DNA of 64,000 bases from Thiobacillus thioparus DSM 505 (GTDB taxonomy: Bacteria > Pseudomonadota > Gammaproteobacteria > Burkholderiales > Thiobacillaceae): assembly GCF_000373385.1 (NCBI RefSeq), contig NZ_KB891316.1:372001-436000 (forward strand). Direction: 5' to 3'. Below are positions 53,149 to 62,962 of this stretch, piece after piece; positions within the stretch are counted from its first letter, which is position 1; each line of letters opens with the position of its first letter. The notes under the pieces were generated by a model. It saw only the letters and a list, made by a program, of their open reading frames with translations, was not told where the DNA came from and did no database searches. The position numbers were made by a program, and so were the translations under genes.

Positions 53149-53544
53149 TCAGGCGGCCAGGCTGTCCTTCACCCGCATCAGGCGCGCACGCGCTTCAGTC
53201 GCGACATTGTGCACAGCGGTGTTGCTCACCAGCTTCACCATGATGCCGGGGTCGAGGAAAGACACGGTCACCTTGCCGTCTTCTTCCTCGCGCACGACGA
53301 CGTTGCAGGGCAGCAGCATGCCGACGTCGGGTTCTGCGGTGATGGCCTGGTGCGCCAGCGGCGGATTGCAGGCGCCGAGGATGCGGTAGGGACGGCCGTC
53401 GACGTTGAGCTTGGCCTTCATGGTGGCCTGCACGTCGATGTCGGTGAGCACGCCGAAGCCTTCGGTCTTGAGGGCGGCGGTGACCTTGTCGACGGCTGCG
53501 TTGAAAGGACCGCTGATGGTGGTTTCGAATCCGTATTCGCTCAT
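53149..53544 (-). CDS. DUF302 family protein
   Basis: 131 residues, no signal peptide. The DUF302 fold is seen in [100 protein letters not shown]. The conserved [11 protein letters not shown] and LLPCNVVV motifs are those of the DUF302 family, for which no activity is agreed. A bidirectional terminator follows the stop. Confidence 0.92.
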   Translation of the reverse strand: MSEYGFETTISGPFNAAVDKVTAALKTEGFGVLTDIDVQATMKAKLNVDGRPYRILGACNPPLAHQAITAEPDVGMLLPCNVVVREEEDGKVTVSFLDPGIMVKLVSNTAVHNVATEARARLMRVKDSLAA

Positions 53545-53626
53545 GGGGTTGCTCCAGATGGGTAGGGTTTCAATGGCAGGTATTTTACCTGTCGTCCTCC
53601 GCTGACGGCAGAAACGCCAACAAGTT

Positions 53627-54103
53627 TCACGGCTCCAGCGATTGCTGTTCCATCTTCCACCATAAACGGTACACCGGATCGGACCACAGCGACTTGATAT
53701 AAGCGACCACGTCCTGCATGTCCTGCTCCGAGAGCTTGCCTTTCCAGGCCGGCATCTTGCCCTGTCCCTGCGGGCTGCCGTCGCGGATCACTTCCAGCAG
53801 GGCTGCGGTGGGGTGGTGCCAGGCATGCGCGCTGTCGTCCAGTGGCGGCGGCGGGAACATGCCTTCGGCATCGCGCACGCGCCAGTCGCCCGGCTGTCCC
53901 TTGCCCCCGACACCGTGACATTCCATGCAGTGCTTTTCATAGACTGCCTTGCCGCGCGCCACCTGGGTGGTATCCAGCTTGCGATCGAGCGGCGCGGCCT
54001 CCGCATCCGCCGCGCCGGACGAACCGGAAGGGGCGTCGTCACAACCGGTCAGCGCCAGCCCGGCCAGCAGGGATGCAAGGATTTGCAGCTTCAAATTTCT
54101 CAT
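53627..54103 (-). CDS. Class I cytochrome c, lipoprotein
   Basis: 158 residues with GGAGGAGGAT before the ATG at 54103. Lipoprotein signal [23 protein letters not shown]. One haem c site CMECHG (about residues 59-63) and the distal Met in [25 protein letters not shown]. It is a small electron carrier on the periplasmic side. Its electron donor and acceptor are not clear. The C-terminal 20 residues ([17 protein letters not shown]) are atypical. Confidence 0.92.
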   Translation of the reverse strand: MRNLKLQILASLLAGLALTGCDDAPSGSSGAADAEAAPLDRKLDTTQVARGKAVYEKHCMECHGVGGKGQPGDWRVRDAEGMFPPPPLDDSAHAWHHPTAALLEVIRDGSPQGQGKMPAWKGKLSEQDMQDVVAYIKSLWSDPVYRLWWKMEQQSLEP

Positions 54104-54150
54104 AGATCCTCCTCCAATCCCACGATGGACCGAACGGCACCGCTCAAGTT

Positions 54151-54891
54151 TCATGGCGACAGCACGCCATCCAGCATCTGCCGCATATGAAGCCAGTGCG
54201 ATCCTTCCCAGTACACGCGGCCGCACATGTCGCAGAGGCTGAAACGATCGTAATGCATCCGCACCCTGGGCGGCAGCCGGTCCACCACGCTGGCCTTGTC
54301 GACCGGACGCAGCGGCACATTGCAATGCAGGCACAGGGCGAATGGCCGCGCGCTGCGTGCCAGGTCGAGCCGTTCGACAATCTCCTGCAACTGAGCTTCC
54401 GGTTTCAGCGCATGCACGTAGCAGCCGTGCGTCACCGCGCGGCGCTTCAGCAGTTCGCGATCGCGCGTCAGTACGATGCGGCCGTCCTGCTCGCATATCG
54501 CCACGATGGCGTCGTCGTGGATGTGGTTGTCGTACAAGGTGTCGAATCCCAGCATGCGCAGCATGCGGGCCAGTCCGCCGAGATGCGCATCGGCGACGAA
54601 ACGGGGAGTACGCAAAGGATACTCGCGCACCCGCACACGGGGTGCCACGTCCATCGCCTCGAAGCGCGGATACGCCTCCACCCGGTCGCCGTCCTGCAGC
54701 AATCGGCCGAAGCCGACCGATTCGCCATTCACCAGGATCAGCTCCACTTCAGTGTGCGGCACGCCCAGCGCCTCGATCATGTGCTTGGTCGTGGCAGCCT
54801 CCGCGCACGGCACGGTGAACGCCTGCCTGCGCCGCGCCGGCGCCAGGAAGTCGTTCAGTTCCTCATGGAAGCGGAAGGTGGCGGTCACCAT
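54151..54891 (-). CDS. Mut7-C RNase domain protein with N-terminal ubiquitin-like domain
   Basis: 246 residues. An N-terminal beta-grasp part (about 1-85, ATFRFHEELNDFLAPARRRQAFTVPCAEAATTKHMIEALGVPHTEVELILVNG) precedes the PIN-like Mut7-C RNase domain (RFVADAHLGGLARMLRMLGFDTLYDNHIHDDAIVAICEQDGRIVLTRDRELLKRR), with acidic residues D and the TRDRELL motif. A four-Cys zinc ribbon (CLHCNVPL...CDMCGRVYW) closes it. The family is presumed to be an RNase but unproven. Confidence 0.92.
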   Translation of the reverse strand: MVTATFRFHEELNDFLAPARRRQAFTVPCAEAATTKHMIEALGVPHTEVELILVNGESVGFGRLLQDGDRVEAYPRFEAMDVAPRVRVREYPLRTPRFVADAHLGGLARMLRMLGFDTLYDNHIHDDAIVAICEQDGRIVLTRDRELLKRRAVTHGCYVHALKPEAQLQEIVERLDLARSARPFALCLHCNVPLRPVDKASVVDRLPPRVRMHYDRFSLCDMCGRVYWEGSHWLHMRQMLDGVLSP

Positions 54892-54962
54892 AGGCCACTA
54901 TTTTCACCTTTTGCGGCTGCCCGTAAAACCTGTTCTCCCAGCCCGACCGATGCCCCCAATGC

Positions 54963-54991
54963 AAAAACGCCACCTGGGCGGTGGCGTTTTT
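54963..54991. terminator. Rho-independent terminator
   Basis: A 7-bp stem CGCCACC-TGGGC-GGTGGCG (54968-54986) has five A on the left and five T on the right, so it may act in both directions. It lies just after the stop of the small minus-strand gene at 55007-55138. Confidence 0.88.
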
Positions 54992-55006
54992 CGGTTCCAT
55001 CAACGA

Positions 55007-55138
55007 TCAGTGCGGGACCTTGATGGGCTTGCCTGTTTTGGAGGGGGCAGTGATGAACGATCCGACAGGAACCACAACCTGTTTGGGTTTCTTGGGTTTC
55101 TTGGCTTCCTTGTTTCCGCGTAACTGGCCTTTTGCCAT
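55007..55138 (-). CDS. Small lysine-rich conserved hypothetical protein
   Basis: 43 residues, MAKGQLRGNKEAKKPKKPKQ..., with AAGGAG upstream of the ATG at 55138. The longer frame to 55258 has no ribosome site and is discarded. The protein is strongly basic at the start and ends in PSKTGKPIKVPH. Short MAKGQ(L/M)R-type proteins with a Lys/Pro run recur in betaproteobacteria as unnamed ORFs; role unknown, perhaps nucleic-acid binding. It is bounded by a terminator and sits alone before glpD. Confidence 0.72.
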   Translation of the reverse strand: MAKGQLRGNKEAKKPKKPKQVVVPVGSFITAPSKTGKPIKVPH

Positions 55139-55233
55139 GATGATGCTCCTTGCAACGTCTTCAGAAAACCGTGCCGCCTCAACGGCAACACAGCACAGAC
55201 CGATCATAGGCGCTTGCGCAGGAAAACCTAGCG

Positions 55234-56810
55234 TTATCTTGCAACCCCGGACTCGCATGCCAGATAAGCCTGGGCGAACCCCGCAAACGCCGCCACTTCA
55301 CGCGCCTGCCAGGCAGTGTCGCGCCCCAGTGCGCCGGCCAGCAAGGCCGCCACATTAGGCGCAGCCTCGATGCTGGCGCGCGCGTCGAGCAGCAATGCGC
55401 GGGTACGCCGCGCCAGCACGTCCTGCACGCTGCGCGCCATTTCGTGACGGGCCGCCCATTCCACTTCGGCACCGATATAGGGCAGCCTCGGATGCAAACG
55501 AGCCGCCCACTCCGGTCGTGTCTGCGCCAGCGCCAGTATCGCAGCAGCATCCGAACCATAGGCACGCAACGGGGCCGGCGCGGGATCGGGGGTAGCACCG
55601 TGCAGGAGCAGGTCCGCCGTCCGGCCGGGACGGTCAGGCAACTGCGCGACACGCGCGGCAAGGTCGACGGCCTGCTCGGCCATCTCGCGATAAGTCGTCC
55701 ACTTGCCGCCGGTGATGCTGACCAGACCGGATTCCTCGCGCAACAGGTGGTCGCGTGCCAGTGCCGCAGTGTTGTGTCCACTGCCGACGCGCACCAGCGG
55801 ACGCAACCCGGCGTACACGCTCAGCACGTCCTTTCTCTGCGGCACGTCCTGCAGGTAGCGTCCGGCGTGTTCGAGCAGGAAATCGATCTCTGCCGGCTGC
55901 GCGCGGGGCTCGGCCGTTGCATCGTCGACCGGCACGTCGGTGGTACCGACCAGCAGGCGGTCCTGCCAGGGAATGATGAAGAGCACGCGGTCGTCGTCGG
56001 TGCGCGGCACCATGAGCGCATTGCGCCCGGGCAGGAAGCGCCGATCCAGCACGATGTGCGCCCCCTGGCTGGGCACCACCCACGCGGCGGTTCCGGGTTC
56101 GGCCATGCGGCGGATCGAATCGCAGAATACCCCGGTCGCGTTGACGACCACGCGCGCAGGCATCTCGTGCTCCGTGCCGGTCTCGCGATCGCGCGCCACC
56201 ACGCCGCTCACCGGCGTGCCCGGCCCGCTGGTGCGCAGCAAACCCACTACCGTGCAATAGTTGACGAGCGTGGCGCCGTGGTCCCAGGCACTTTGCGCCA
56301 GACAGACCGCGAGGCGGGCGTCGTCGAACTGGCCGTCGTGATACAGCACGCCGCCGCGCAAGCCGCTGGCGCGCAGCGTCGGCAGCTCGCGGCGGGTCTC
56401 GGCCGCGCTGAGCCGCCGCGAGCGCCCCAGGCGGGCGCGCCCGGCCAGGCGTTCGTAGAGCCCCAGGCCGAAGCCGTAGTACAGACTTTCGCCGCGCTTG
56501 TAAGCCGGGATGATGAAGGGCTGCTCGCTGGACAGATGCGGGGCGTTGGCCAGCACACGGGTGCGTTCGCGCAGCGCGCCCATGACCAGCTTGATGTTGC
56601 CCTGGCGCAGGTAGCGCACGCCGCCGTGCAGCAGCTTGGTACTGCGGCTGGAGGTGGCCTGGGCAAAATCGTCGCGTTCCAGCAGCAGCGTGTCGTAGCC
56701 GCGCGTGGCAGCGTCGAGCGCGATGCCGAGGCCGGTGGCGCCGCCGCCGATCACGATCATGTCCCAGGGCGTGCGCCGCGCCGCGAGACGCCCGATCGCC
56801 TCATCCCGGT

Positions 56811-56814
<4 letters not shown>
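55234..56814 (-). CDS. glpD: Glycerol-3-phosphate dehydrogenase (FAD, respiratory)
   Basis: 526 residues from the ATG at 56814, overlapping the glpK stop (ATGA). The longer frame upstream is antisense-free but lacks homology. GlpD oxidises sn-glycerol-3-phosphate to dihydroxyacetone phosphate and feeds electrons into the quinone pool at the inner membrane. FAD motif [20 protein letters not shown], the [17 protein letters not shown] family signature, and the C-terminal [20 protein letters not shown] segment are all present. glpK and glpD form one operon; glpF and glpR are not in the window. Confidence 0.95.
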
Positions 56815-58298
<1,484 letters not shown>

Positions 58299-58612
58299 GT
58301 TCACCTCCGGTTGTGAGCCGTGAGCCACTCTTGTTGTCGTCAAACGATATTCGCGGTGTCGTTCAGCACTACGAAGACGGATTGATACAGCGCCTATCGG
58401 CGCAAGGATGTGTTGCGACTTGTCTAACGCTACCTTGATGTCATGCTAACACGCGGGATTTTTCTGCTTATTCGAATTGGCAATGAAATACCCAGTTTCA
58501 CCAGAACAAGACCGACCATGCAACGGAGCGTGCTATAAACCTTTTGGATTTCTGGATAGACACCTATTCAAATGTTTATTTAATATTATGTTGCTAGGAG
58601 TACTCAGGGAAG
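58299..58612. other. Intergenic region upstream of glpK, no gene seen
   Basis: 314 bases, AT-richer than the flanks, especially 58440-58600. A small hairpin (GCGCC-TATC/GATA-GGCGC, 58390-58403) is within possible regulatory distance of glpK. No ORF with a ribosome site is convincing; a short frame on the plus strand (58477-58824) overlaps the next gene and has no homology. Confidence 0.5.
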
Positions 58613-59173
58613 ATGAGCATCGATTGGAACTTGGTTGCGGCGGTAGGTATGCCAATTGTCACGCTGTTTCTTGGTGCCTTCATAAACCATCTCGTGGAGA
58701 GTCGGCCAAAGCTTATCTCTCACTTGGGGTTCATCTCATCGCACCGGCTGGAACCGCAAGCAGATGGGACGCTGGGAGCAATCGTCAATACTCACTCCGT
58801 TATCATAAAAAACACGGGGCGTAAGGCTGCAACCAATGTTCGACTCGGGCACAACTTTCTGCCAAACGTTAACGTCTATCCCGATGTTGCGTACGAAATC
58901 AGAGACCTTCCTGGGGGCGGGAAAGAAATGGTATTCCCAACCCTTGTGCCTAGGAAGGAGGTAAGCGTCAATTATCTGTACTTCGCGCCTGACACATGGG
59001 AGCGCGTGAACACACACGTCGAGTCAGATGATGGCCCAGCCAAAGTTGTGACTGTACTTCTTCAGCCCCAGCCTAAACCGTGGCTGCTTAGGCTTGTATG
59101 GACATTGATAGTTATTGGCGTAATTACGTGCTGTTATCTTTTTTTCACGGCCATTCGTTCGCTCGCAACATAA
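58613..59173 (+). CDS. Hypothetical membrane protein with two terminal TM helices
   Basis: 186 residues; AGGGAAG just before the ATG. TM helix 1 (LVAAVGMPIVTLFLGAFINHLV, about 7-28) and TM helix 2 (LLRLVWTLIVIGVITCCYLFFTAI, about 157-180) enclose a soluble beta-rich domain (NTHSVIIKNTGRKAATNVRLGHNFLPNVNVYPDVAYEIRDLPGGGKEMVFPTLVPRKEVSVNYLYFAP) with an Ig-like look (a strand ending NTGRKAATNV is common in such folds). Base composition and codon use differ from neighbouring genes, so it may be recent transfer. No function can be assigned. Confidence 0.7.
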   Translation: MSIDWNLVAAVGMPIVTLFLGAFINHLVESRPKLISHLGFISSHRLEPQADGTLGAIVNTHSVIIKNTGRKAATNVRLGHNFLPNVNVYPDVAYEIRDLPGGGKEMVFPTLVPRKEVSVNYLYFAPDTWERVNTHVESDDGPAKVVTVLLQPQPKPWLLRLVWTLIVIGVITCCYLFFTAIRSLAT

Positions 59174-59257
59174 CCAGCATCTTCAAGCGATGCACTGACG
59201 CGAGCGCCTTAACCGAGCCAAGCCGTTAATGCTCGTAGCAGCCGCCCTCCCCCAATG

Positions 59258-59881
59258 TTAAATCCGACTCGCCGTCTGCCGCATCACGTTGGCAGCAAAG
59301 CGCATCGCCTGCTTGACCGGAAACGGCAACGGCGCACCGCCATGATCGACCGCGGTCTGCGCGTGCTGCGCTTCGTCGACTTTCATCTGTTCGACCACCG
59401 CACGGCTCTTCGCGTCGGCTTCCGGCAGTTTCTGCAAATGGCCATCGAGATGCGCCTCGACCTGACGCTCGGTTTCGGCGAGGAAGCCGAGGTTCCATTT
59501 GTCACCCAGCAGTCCGGCGACGACACCCATACCGAACGCGCCGCCGAACCACAGCGGATTCAACAGGCTCTTGCGGCCGCCGAGTTCGTTGATGCGCGTC
59601 TCGCACCAGGCGAGGTGGTCGGTCTCCTCGCGCGCCGCCTGTTCGAGTTCGGCACGCACACCCTCATTCTTGGCGGTCAGCGCCTGACCGGCATACAGCG
59701 CCTGGGCGCAGATTTCGCCGACATGGTTGACGCGCATGAGCGCGGCGGCCTGGGCTTTTTCCGCCTCGCTCAGGTCGGCTTCCGGCCCGGCGCCGGGATA
59801 GGGGCGGCCGGCGTGGGGGCTGGCGAAGACGGTGCGCAAGCCGAGGTCGAAGGTGGTGATGAGCTGGTCGAGTTTGTTCAT
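59258..59881 (-). CDS. coq7: 3-demethoxyubiquinol 3-hydroxylase (Coq7/UbiF-type)
   Basis: 207 residues from the ATG at 59881 with GAGG upstream. A non-haem di-iron monooxygenase of ubiquinone synthesis. The carboxylate-bridged di-iron ligands appear as [34 protein letters not shown]-like [10 protein letters not shown] and DEAQHAQ. It replaces UbiF in many betaproteobacteria. Length is normal. Confidence 0.94.
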   Translation of the reverse strand: MNKLDQLITTFDLGLRTVFASPHAGRPYPGAGPEADLSEAEKAQAAALMRVNHVGEICAQALYAGQALTAKNEGVRAELEQAAREETDHLAWCETRINELGGRKSLLNPLWFGGAFGMGVVAGLLGDKWNLGFLAETERQVEAHLDGHLQKLPEADAKSRAVVEQMKVDEAQHAQTAVDHGGAPLPFPVKQAMRFAANVMRQTASRI

Positions 59882-59910
59882 GGTGCCTCGGTTTTCTCTC
59901 TGGCGAGCAT

Positions 59911-59937
59911 GCCCTTCGACAAGCTCAGGGCGAACGG
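59911..59937. repeat. REP-like palindromic intergenic element
   Basis: GCCCTTCGACAAGCTCAGGG plus CGAACGG lies between coq7 and the TRAP binding protein. The same short palindrome family (GCCCT...AGGGC) is widely dispersed in many proteobacterial genomes as a REP-type element; other copies were not noticed in this window. Identification is by recollection of the motif and has not been tested by a search. Confidence 0.45.
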
Positions 59938-59958
59938 TGCTCGGGGTGAGCACCGGAA

Positions 59959-61047
59959 TCATTTTACAAAGTAATTGAAGTTGGCATACGCCGCTTCCGC
60001 AACCTTGAACCACTGGAACTCGGTATCGCGGAACTGCTTCCACGCACGGTAGATCGCGGCGAAGTCGGGGTCGGTCCGGGCCTCTTCCTCATACATCTGG
60101 AAGCTGGCGCGGCGGGCGGCGAGCATCACGTCCTTGGGATAGGCGTGCAACTTGACGCCCTGTCCCACCAGGCGAAGCAGGGCGGGCGGGTTCTGGACGT
60201 CATATCGCGCGAGCATCAGCTGGTTGGCCTCGGCGCTGGCCGCTTCGAAGGCCTGGCGATACGATTCGGGCAGGGCGTGCCACGCAGCCTGGTTGACGTA
60301 GAAGGAGAGCTGCGCTTCCCCTTCCCACCAGCCGGGGTAGTAATAGTGCTTGGCGATCCGGTGGAAGCCGAGCTTTTCGTCATCGTAGGGGCCCACCCAT
60401 TCGGCGGCGTCAATCGCGCCGCGTTCGAGCGCGGGATAGATGTCGCTGCCGGGCAGGGTTTGCGGGACCACGCCGAGCCGCGCCATGATCTGGCCGCCGA
60501 TGCCGGGGATGCGCATTTTCAGGCCCTTGAGATCGGCCAGCGACTTGATCTCCTTGCGGAACCAGCCGCCCATCTGGGTGCCGGTGTTGCCGCCGGGGAA
60601 CTGCACCACGTTGTATTTGGCGTAAAGTGCGCGCATCGCCGAGAGGCCGCCACCGGCGTACATCCAGGCATTCTGCTGGCGCGCGGTGAGGCCGAACGGC
60701 ACCGCGCAGTCGAAGGCCAGCGCCATGTTCTTGCCGACGTAGTAATAGCCGGCCGAGTGCCAGCACTCGACCGTGCCATTGCCGACCGCGTCGAGCACCT
60801 GCAGGCCGGGCACCAGTTCGCCGCCAGCGAACACGCGGATCTGGAATTTGCCGCCGGTGAGCGCGGCCACGCGTTTGCTCAGGGTTTCCGCCGTGTCATA
60901 CAGGATGGTCAGGCTCTTGGGGAAGCTCGACGCCAGCCGCCAGCGAATCGACGGCAACTGCGTCCCTTCGGCAGGCGCGGCCTGTGCGGCGGACAGCGGC
61001 AGCACGGCGGCCACGCCGGCACCCGCCAGAAAGTCTCGTCTTTGCAT
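59959..61047 (-). CDS. TRAP transporter solute-binding protein (DctP/TakP type)
   Basis: 362 residues. N-terminal twin-arginine-like signal [23 protein letters not shown] (RRDFL). The DctP fold can be read: [101 protein letters not shown], then [42 protein letters not shown]. It resembles the TakP/SAB-type TRAP binding proteins for 2-oxo acids. There are no permease genes beside it; dctQM are at 42493-44438. Divergent from glyA. Confidence 0.93.
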   Translation of the reverse strand: MQRRDFLAGAGVAAVLPLSAAQAAPAEGTQLPSIRWRLASSFPKSLTILYDTAETLSKRVAALTGGKFQIRVFAGGELVPGLQVLDAVGNGTVECWHSAGYYYVGKNMALAFDCAVPFGLTARQQNAWMYAGGGLSAMRALYAKYNVVQFPGGNTGTQMGGWFRKEIKSLADLKGLKMRIPGIGGQIMARLGVVPQTLPGSDIYPALERGAIDAAEWVGPYDDEKLGFHRIAKHYYYPGWWEGEAQLSFYVNQAAWHALPESYRQAFEAASAEANQLMLARYDVQNPPALLRLVGQGVKLHAYPKDVMLAARRASFQMYEEEARTDPDFAAIYRAWKQFRDTEFQWFKVAEAAYANFNYFVK

Positions 61048-61140
61048 GAATCCACTCCGGTTTTGGCCGATTATACGAGCCGCCGCGAAACCGCTGCGTG
61101 TTAAAATCGCGTTCTTTCAAGCCCTGCCCGACTGCCATCC

Positions 61141-62385
61141 ATGTTCAACCGTCAAGACACCCTCGCCAAGACCGATCCCGACCTGTGGGCCGCGATCCAG
61201 AAAGAAGACCAGCGCCAGCAGGACCACATCGAGCTGATCGCGTCGGAAAACTACACCAGCCCGGCGGTGATGCAGGCGCAGGGCTCGCAGCTCACCAACA
61301 AGTACGCCGAGGGCTATCCCGGCAAGCGCTACTACGGCGGCTGCGAATACGTCGACATCGTCGAGCAGCTGGCGATCGACCGCGTGAAGGCACTGTTCGG
61401 CGCCGAAGCCGCCAACGTGCAGCCCAACTCCGGCTCGCAGGCCAACCAGGCGGTGTTCATGGCCTTCTTGAAGCCCGGCGACACCATCATGGGCATGAGC
61501 CTGGCCGAAGGCGGCCACCTCACCCACGGCATGGCGTTGAACATGTCGGGCAAGTGGTTCAACGTGGTGGCCTACGGCCTCAACGAGAAGGAAGAGATCG
61601 ACTATCCGAAAATGGAAGCGCTGGCGCGCGAACACAAACCGAAGCTGATCATCGCCGGCGCCTCGGCTTATGCGCTGCGCATCGACTTCGAGCGCTTCGC
61701 CAAAATTGCGAAGGAGATCGGCGCGATCTTCATGGTCGACATGGCGCACTACGCGGGCCTGATCGCCGCGGGCGTCTACCCCAGCCCGGTGCCGCACGCC
61801 GACGTCGTCACCTCGACCACCCACAAGACCCTGCGCGGCCCGCGCGGCGGCATCATCCTGATGAAGGCCGAGCACGAGAAGGCGATCAACTCGGCGATCT
61901 TCCCCGGCCTGCAGGGCGGTCCGCTGATACACGTCATCGCCGGCAAGGCGGTGGCGTTCAAGGAAGCGTCGACCAAGGCATTCAAGCTCTACCAGGAGCA
62001 GGTCATCGACAACGCGCTGGTGATGTGCAAAGTGCTGGTCGAGCGCGGCCTCAGGATCATCTCCGGCCGTACCGAGAGCCACGTCTTCCTGGTCGATCTG
62101 CAACCCAAGAACCTCACCGGCAAGGAAGCCGAAGCGCTGCTCGGCCGCGCCCACATCACGGTCAACAAGAATTCCATCCCCAACGACCCGCAGAAGCCTT
62201 TCGTCACCAGCGGCATCCGCATCGGCACCCCGGCGATGACCACACGCGGCTTCAAGGAGCTCGAAGCCGAGCAACTGGCGAACCTGATCGCCGACGTGCT
62301 GGAAGCGCCGAATGACGAAGCGGTGATCGAACGGGTGAAGGGTGAAGTGGCGAAGCTGACGGCGAAGTTTCCGGTGTATGGGTGA
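61141..62385 (+). CDS. glyA: Serine hydroxymethyltransferase
   Basis: 414 residues. PLP enzyme that converts serine and tetrahydrofolate to glycine and 5,10-methylene-THF. N-terminal [41 protein letters not shown] and the PLP-binding [14 protein letters not shown] with Lys 229 are both intact. The stop codon lies within the left arm of a long inverted repeat that precedes nrdR. Confidence 0.97.
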   Translation: MFNRQDTLAKTDPDLWAAIQKEDQRQQDHIELIASENYTSPAVMQAQGSQLTNKYAEGYPGKRYYGGCEYVDIVEQLAIDRVKALFGAEAANVQPNSGSQANQAVFMAFLKPGDTIMGMSLAEGGHLTHGMALNMSGKWFNVVAYGLNEKEEIDYPKMEALAREHKPKLIIAGASAYALRIDFERFAKIAKEIGAIFMVDMAHYAGLIAAGVYPSPVPHADVVTSTTHKTLRGPRGGIILMKAEHEKAINSAIFPGLQGGPLIHVIAGKAVAFKEASTKAFKLYQEQVIDNALVMCKVLVERGLRIISGRTESHVFLVDLQPKNLTGKEAEALLGRAHITVNKNSIPNDPQKPFVTSGIRIGTPAMTTRGFKELEAEQLANLIADVLEAPNDEAVIERVKGEVAKLTAKFPVYG

Positions 62386-62470
62386 GCGGTAAGCAGGAAG
62401 CGGTGAGCGGAAAAAACCTCACCGCTAACTTATCTACCCACCGCTTACTGCTCGCTGCTTACCGCTCACC
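62381..62470. repeat. Nested inverted repeat between glyA and nrdR
   Basis: A perfect 16-bp pair (GGTGAGCGGTAAGCAG at 62381-62396 and its complement at 62455-62470) encloses a second pair (AGCGGTGAG 62399-62407 / CTCACCGCT 62418-62426, loop of ten with six A). The arms are built from variants of a GTGAGCGG/GTAAGCGG unit. The outer left arm contains the glyA stop codon and the right arm ends 3 bases before the nrdR ATG. It may act as an attenuator or as a mobile/repeat element. Confidence 0.75.
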
Positions 62471-62473
62471 AAA

Positions 62474-62956
62474 ATGAAGTGTCCCTTCTGCGGCTCCCTC
62501 GACACCCAGGTCATCGACTCCCGCGTCAATGAGGCGGGCGATGCGATCCGCCGCCGCCGCCGCTGCGCCGCGTGCGACAAGCGCTTCACCACCTGGGAGA
62601 CCGCCGAGCTGCGGCCGCCGCAGATCGTCAAGTCCAACGGCACACGTGAAGACTTTTCCGAAACCAAGCTGCGCGAGGGTTTCCGCCGCGCACTGCACAA
62701 GCGCCCGGTGTCCACCGAACTGGCCGACGCCGCGGTCGACCGCATTCGTCAGCGCCTGCTGACGCTGGGCGAGCGCGAAGTGCCCGCGCGCGAAGTCGGC
62801 GAACTGGTAATGAGCGAACTGAAGAAGCTCGACAAGATCGCCTACATCCGCTTCGCCTCGGTGTACAAGAGCTTCCAGGACCCGGACGATTTCCGCGAGA
62901 TGCTGCAGGACCTGGAACGCACGCCGCCGCAGGGCGTGGACGACCTCTTCGAATAG
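62474..62956 (+). CDS. nrdR: Transcriptional repressor NrdR
   Basis: 160 residues. The N-terminal zinc ribbon ([42 protein letters not shown]) is followed by an ATP-cone ([34 protein letters not shown]), as in all NrdR proteins, which repress ribonucleotide reductase genes in response to dATP. No ribosome site is visible; the inverted repeat runs right up to the ATG. ribD starts 6 bases after. Confidence 0.96.
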   Translation: MKCPFCGSLDTQVIDSRVNEAGDAIRRRRRCAACDKRFTTWETAELRPPQIVKSNGTREDFSETKLREGFRRALHKRPVSTELADAAVDRIRQRLLTLGEREVPAREVGELVMSELKKLDKIAYIRFASVYKSFQDPDDFREMLQDLERTPPQGVDDLFE

Positions 62957-62962
62957 TCTGCC

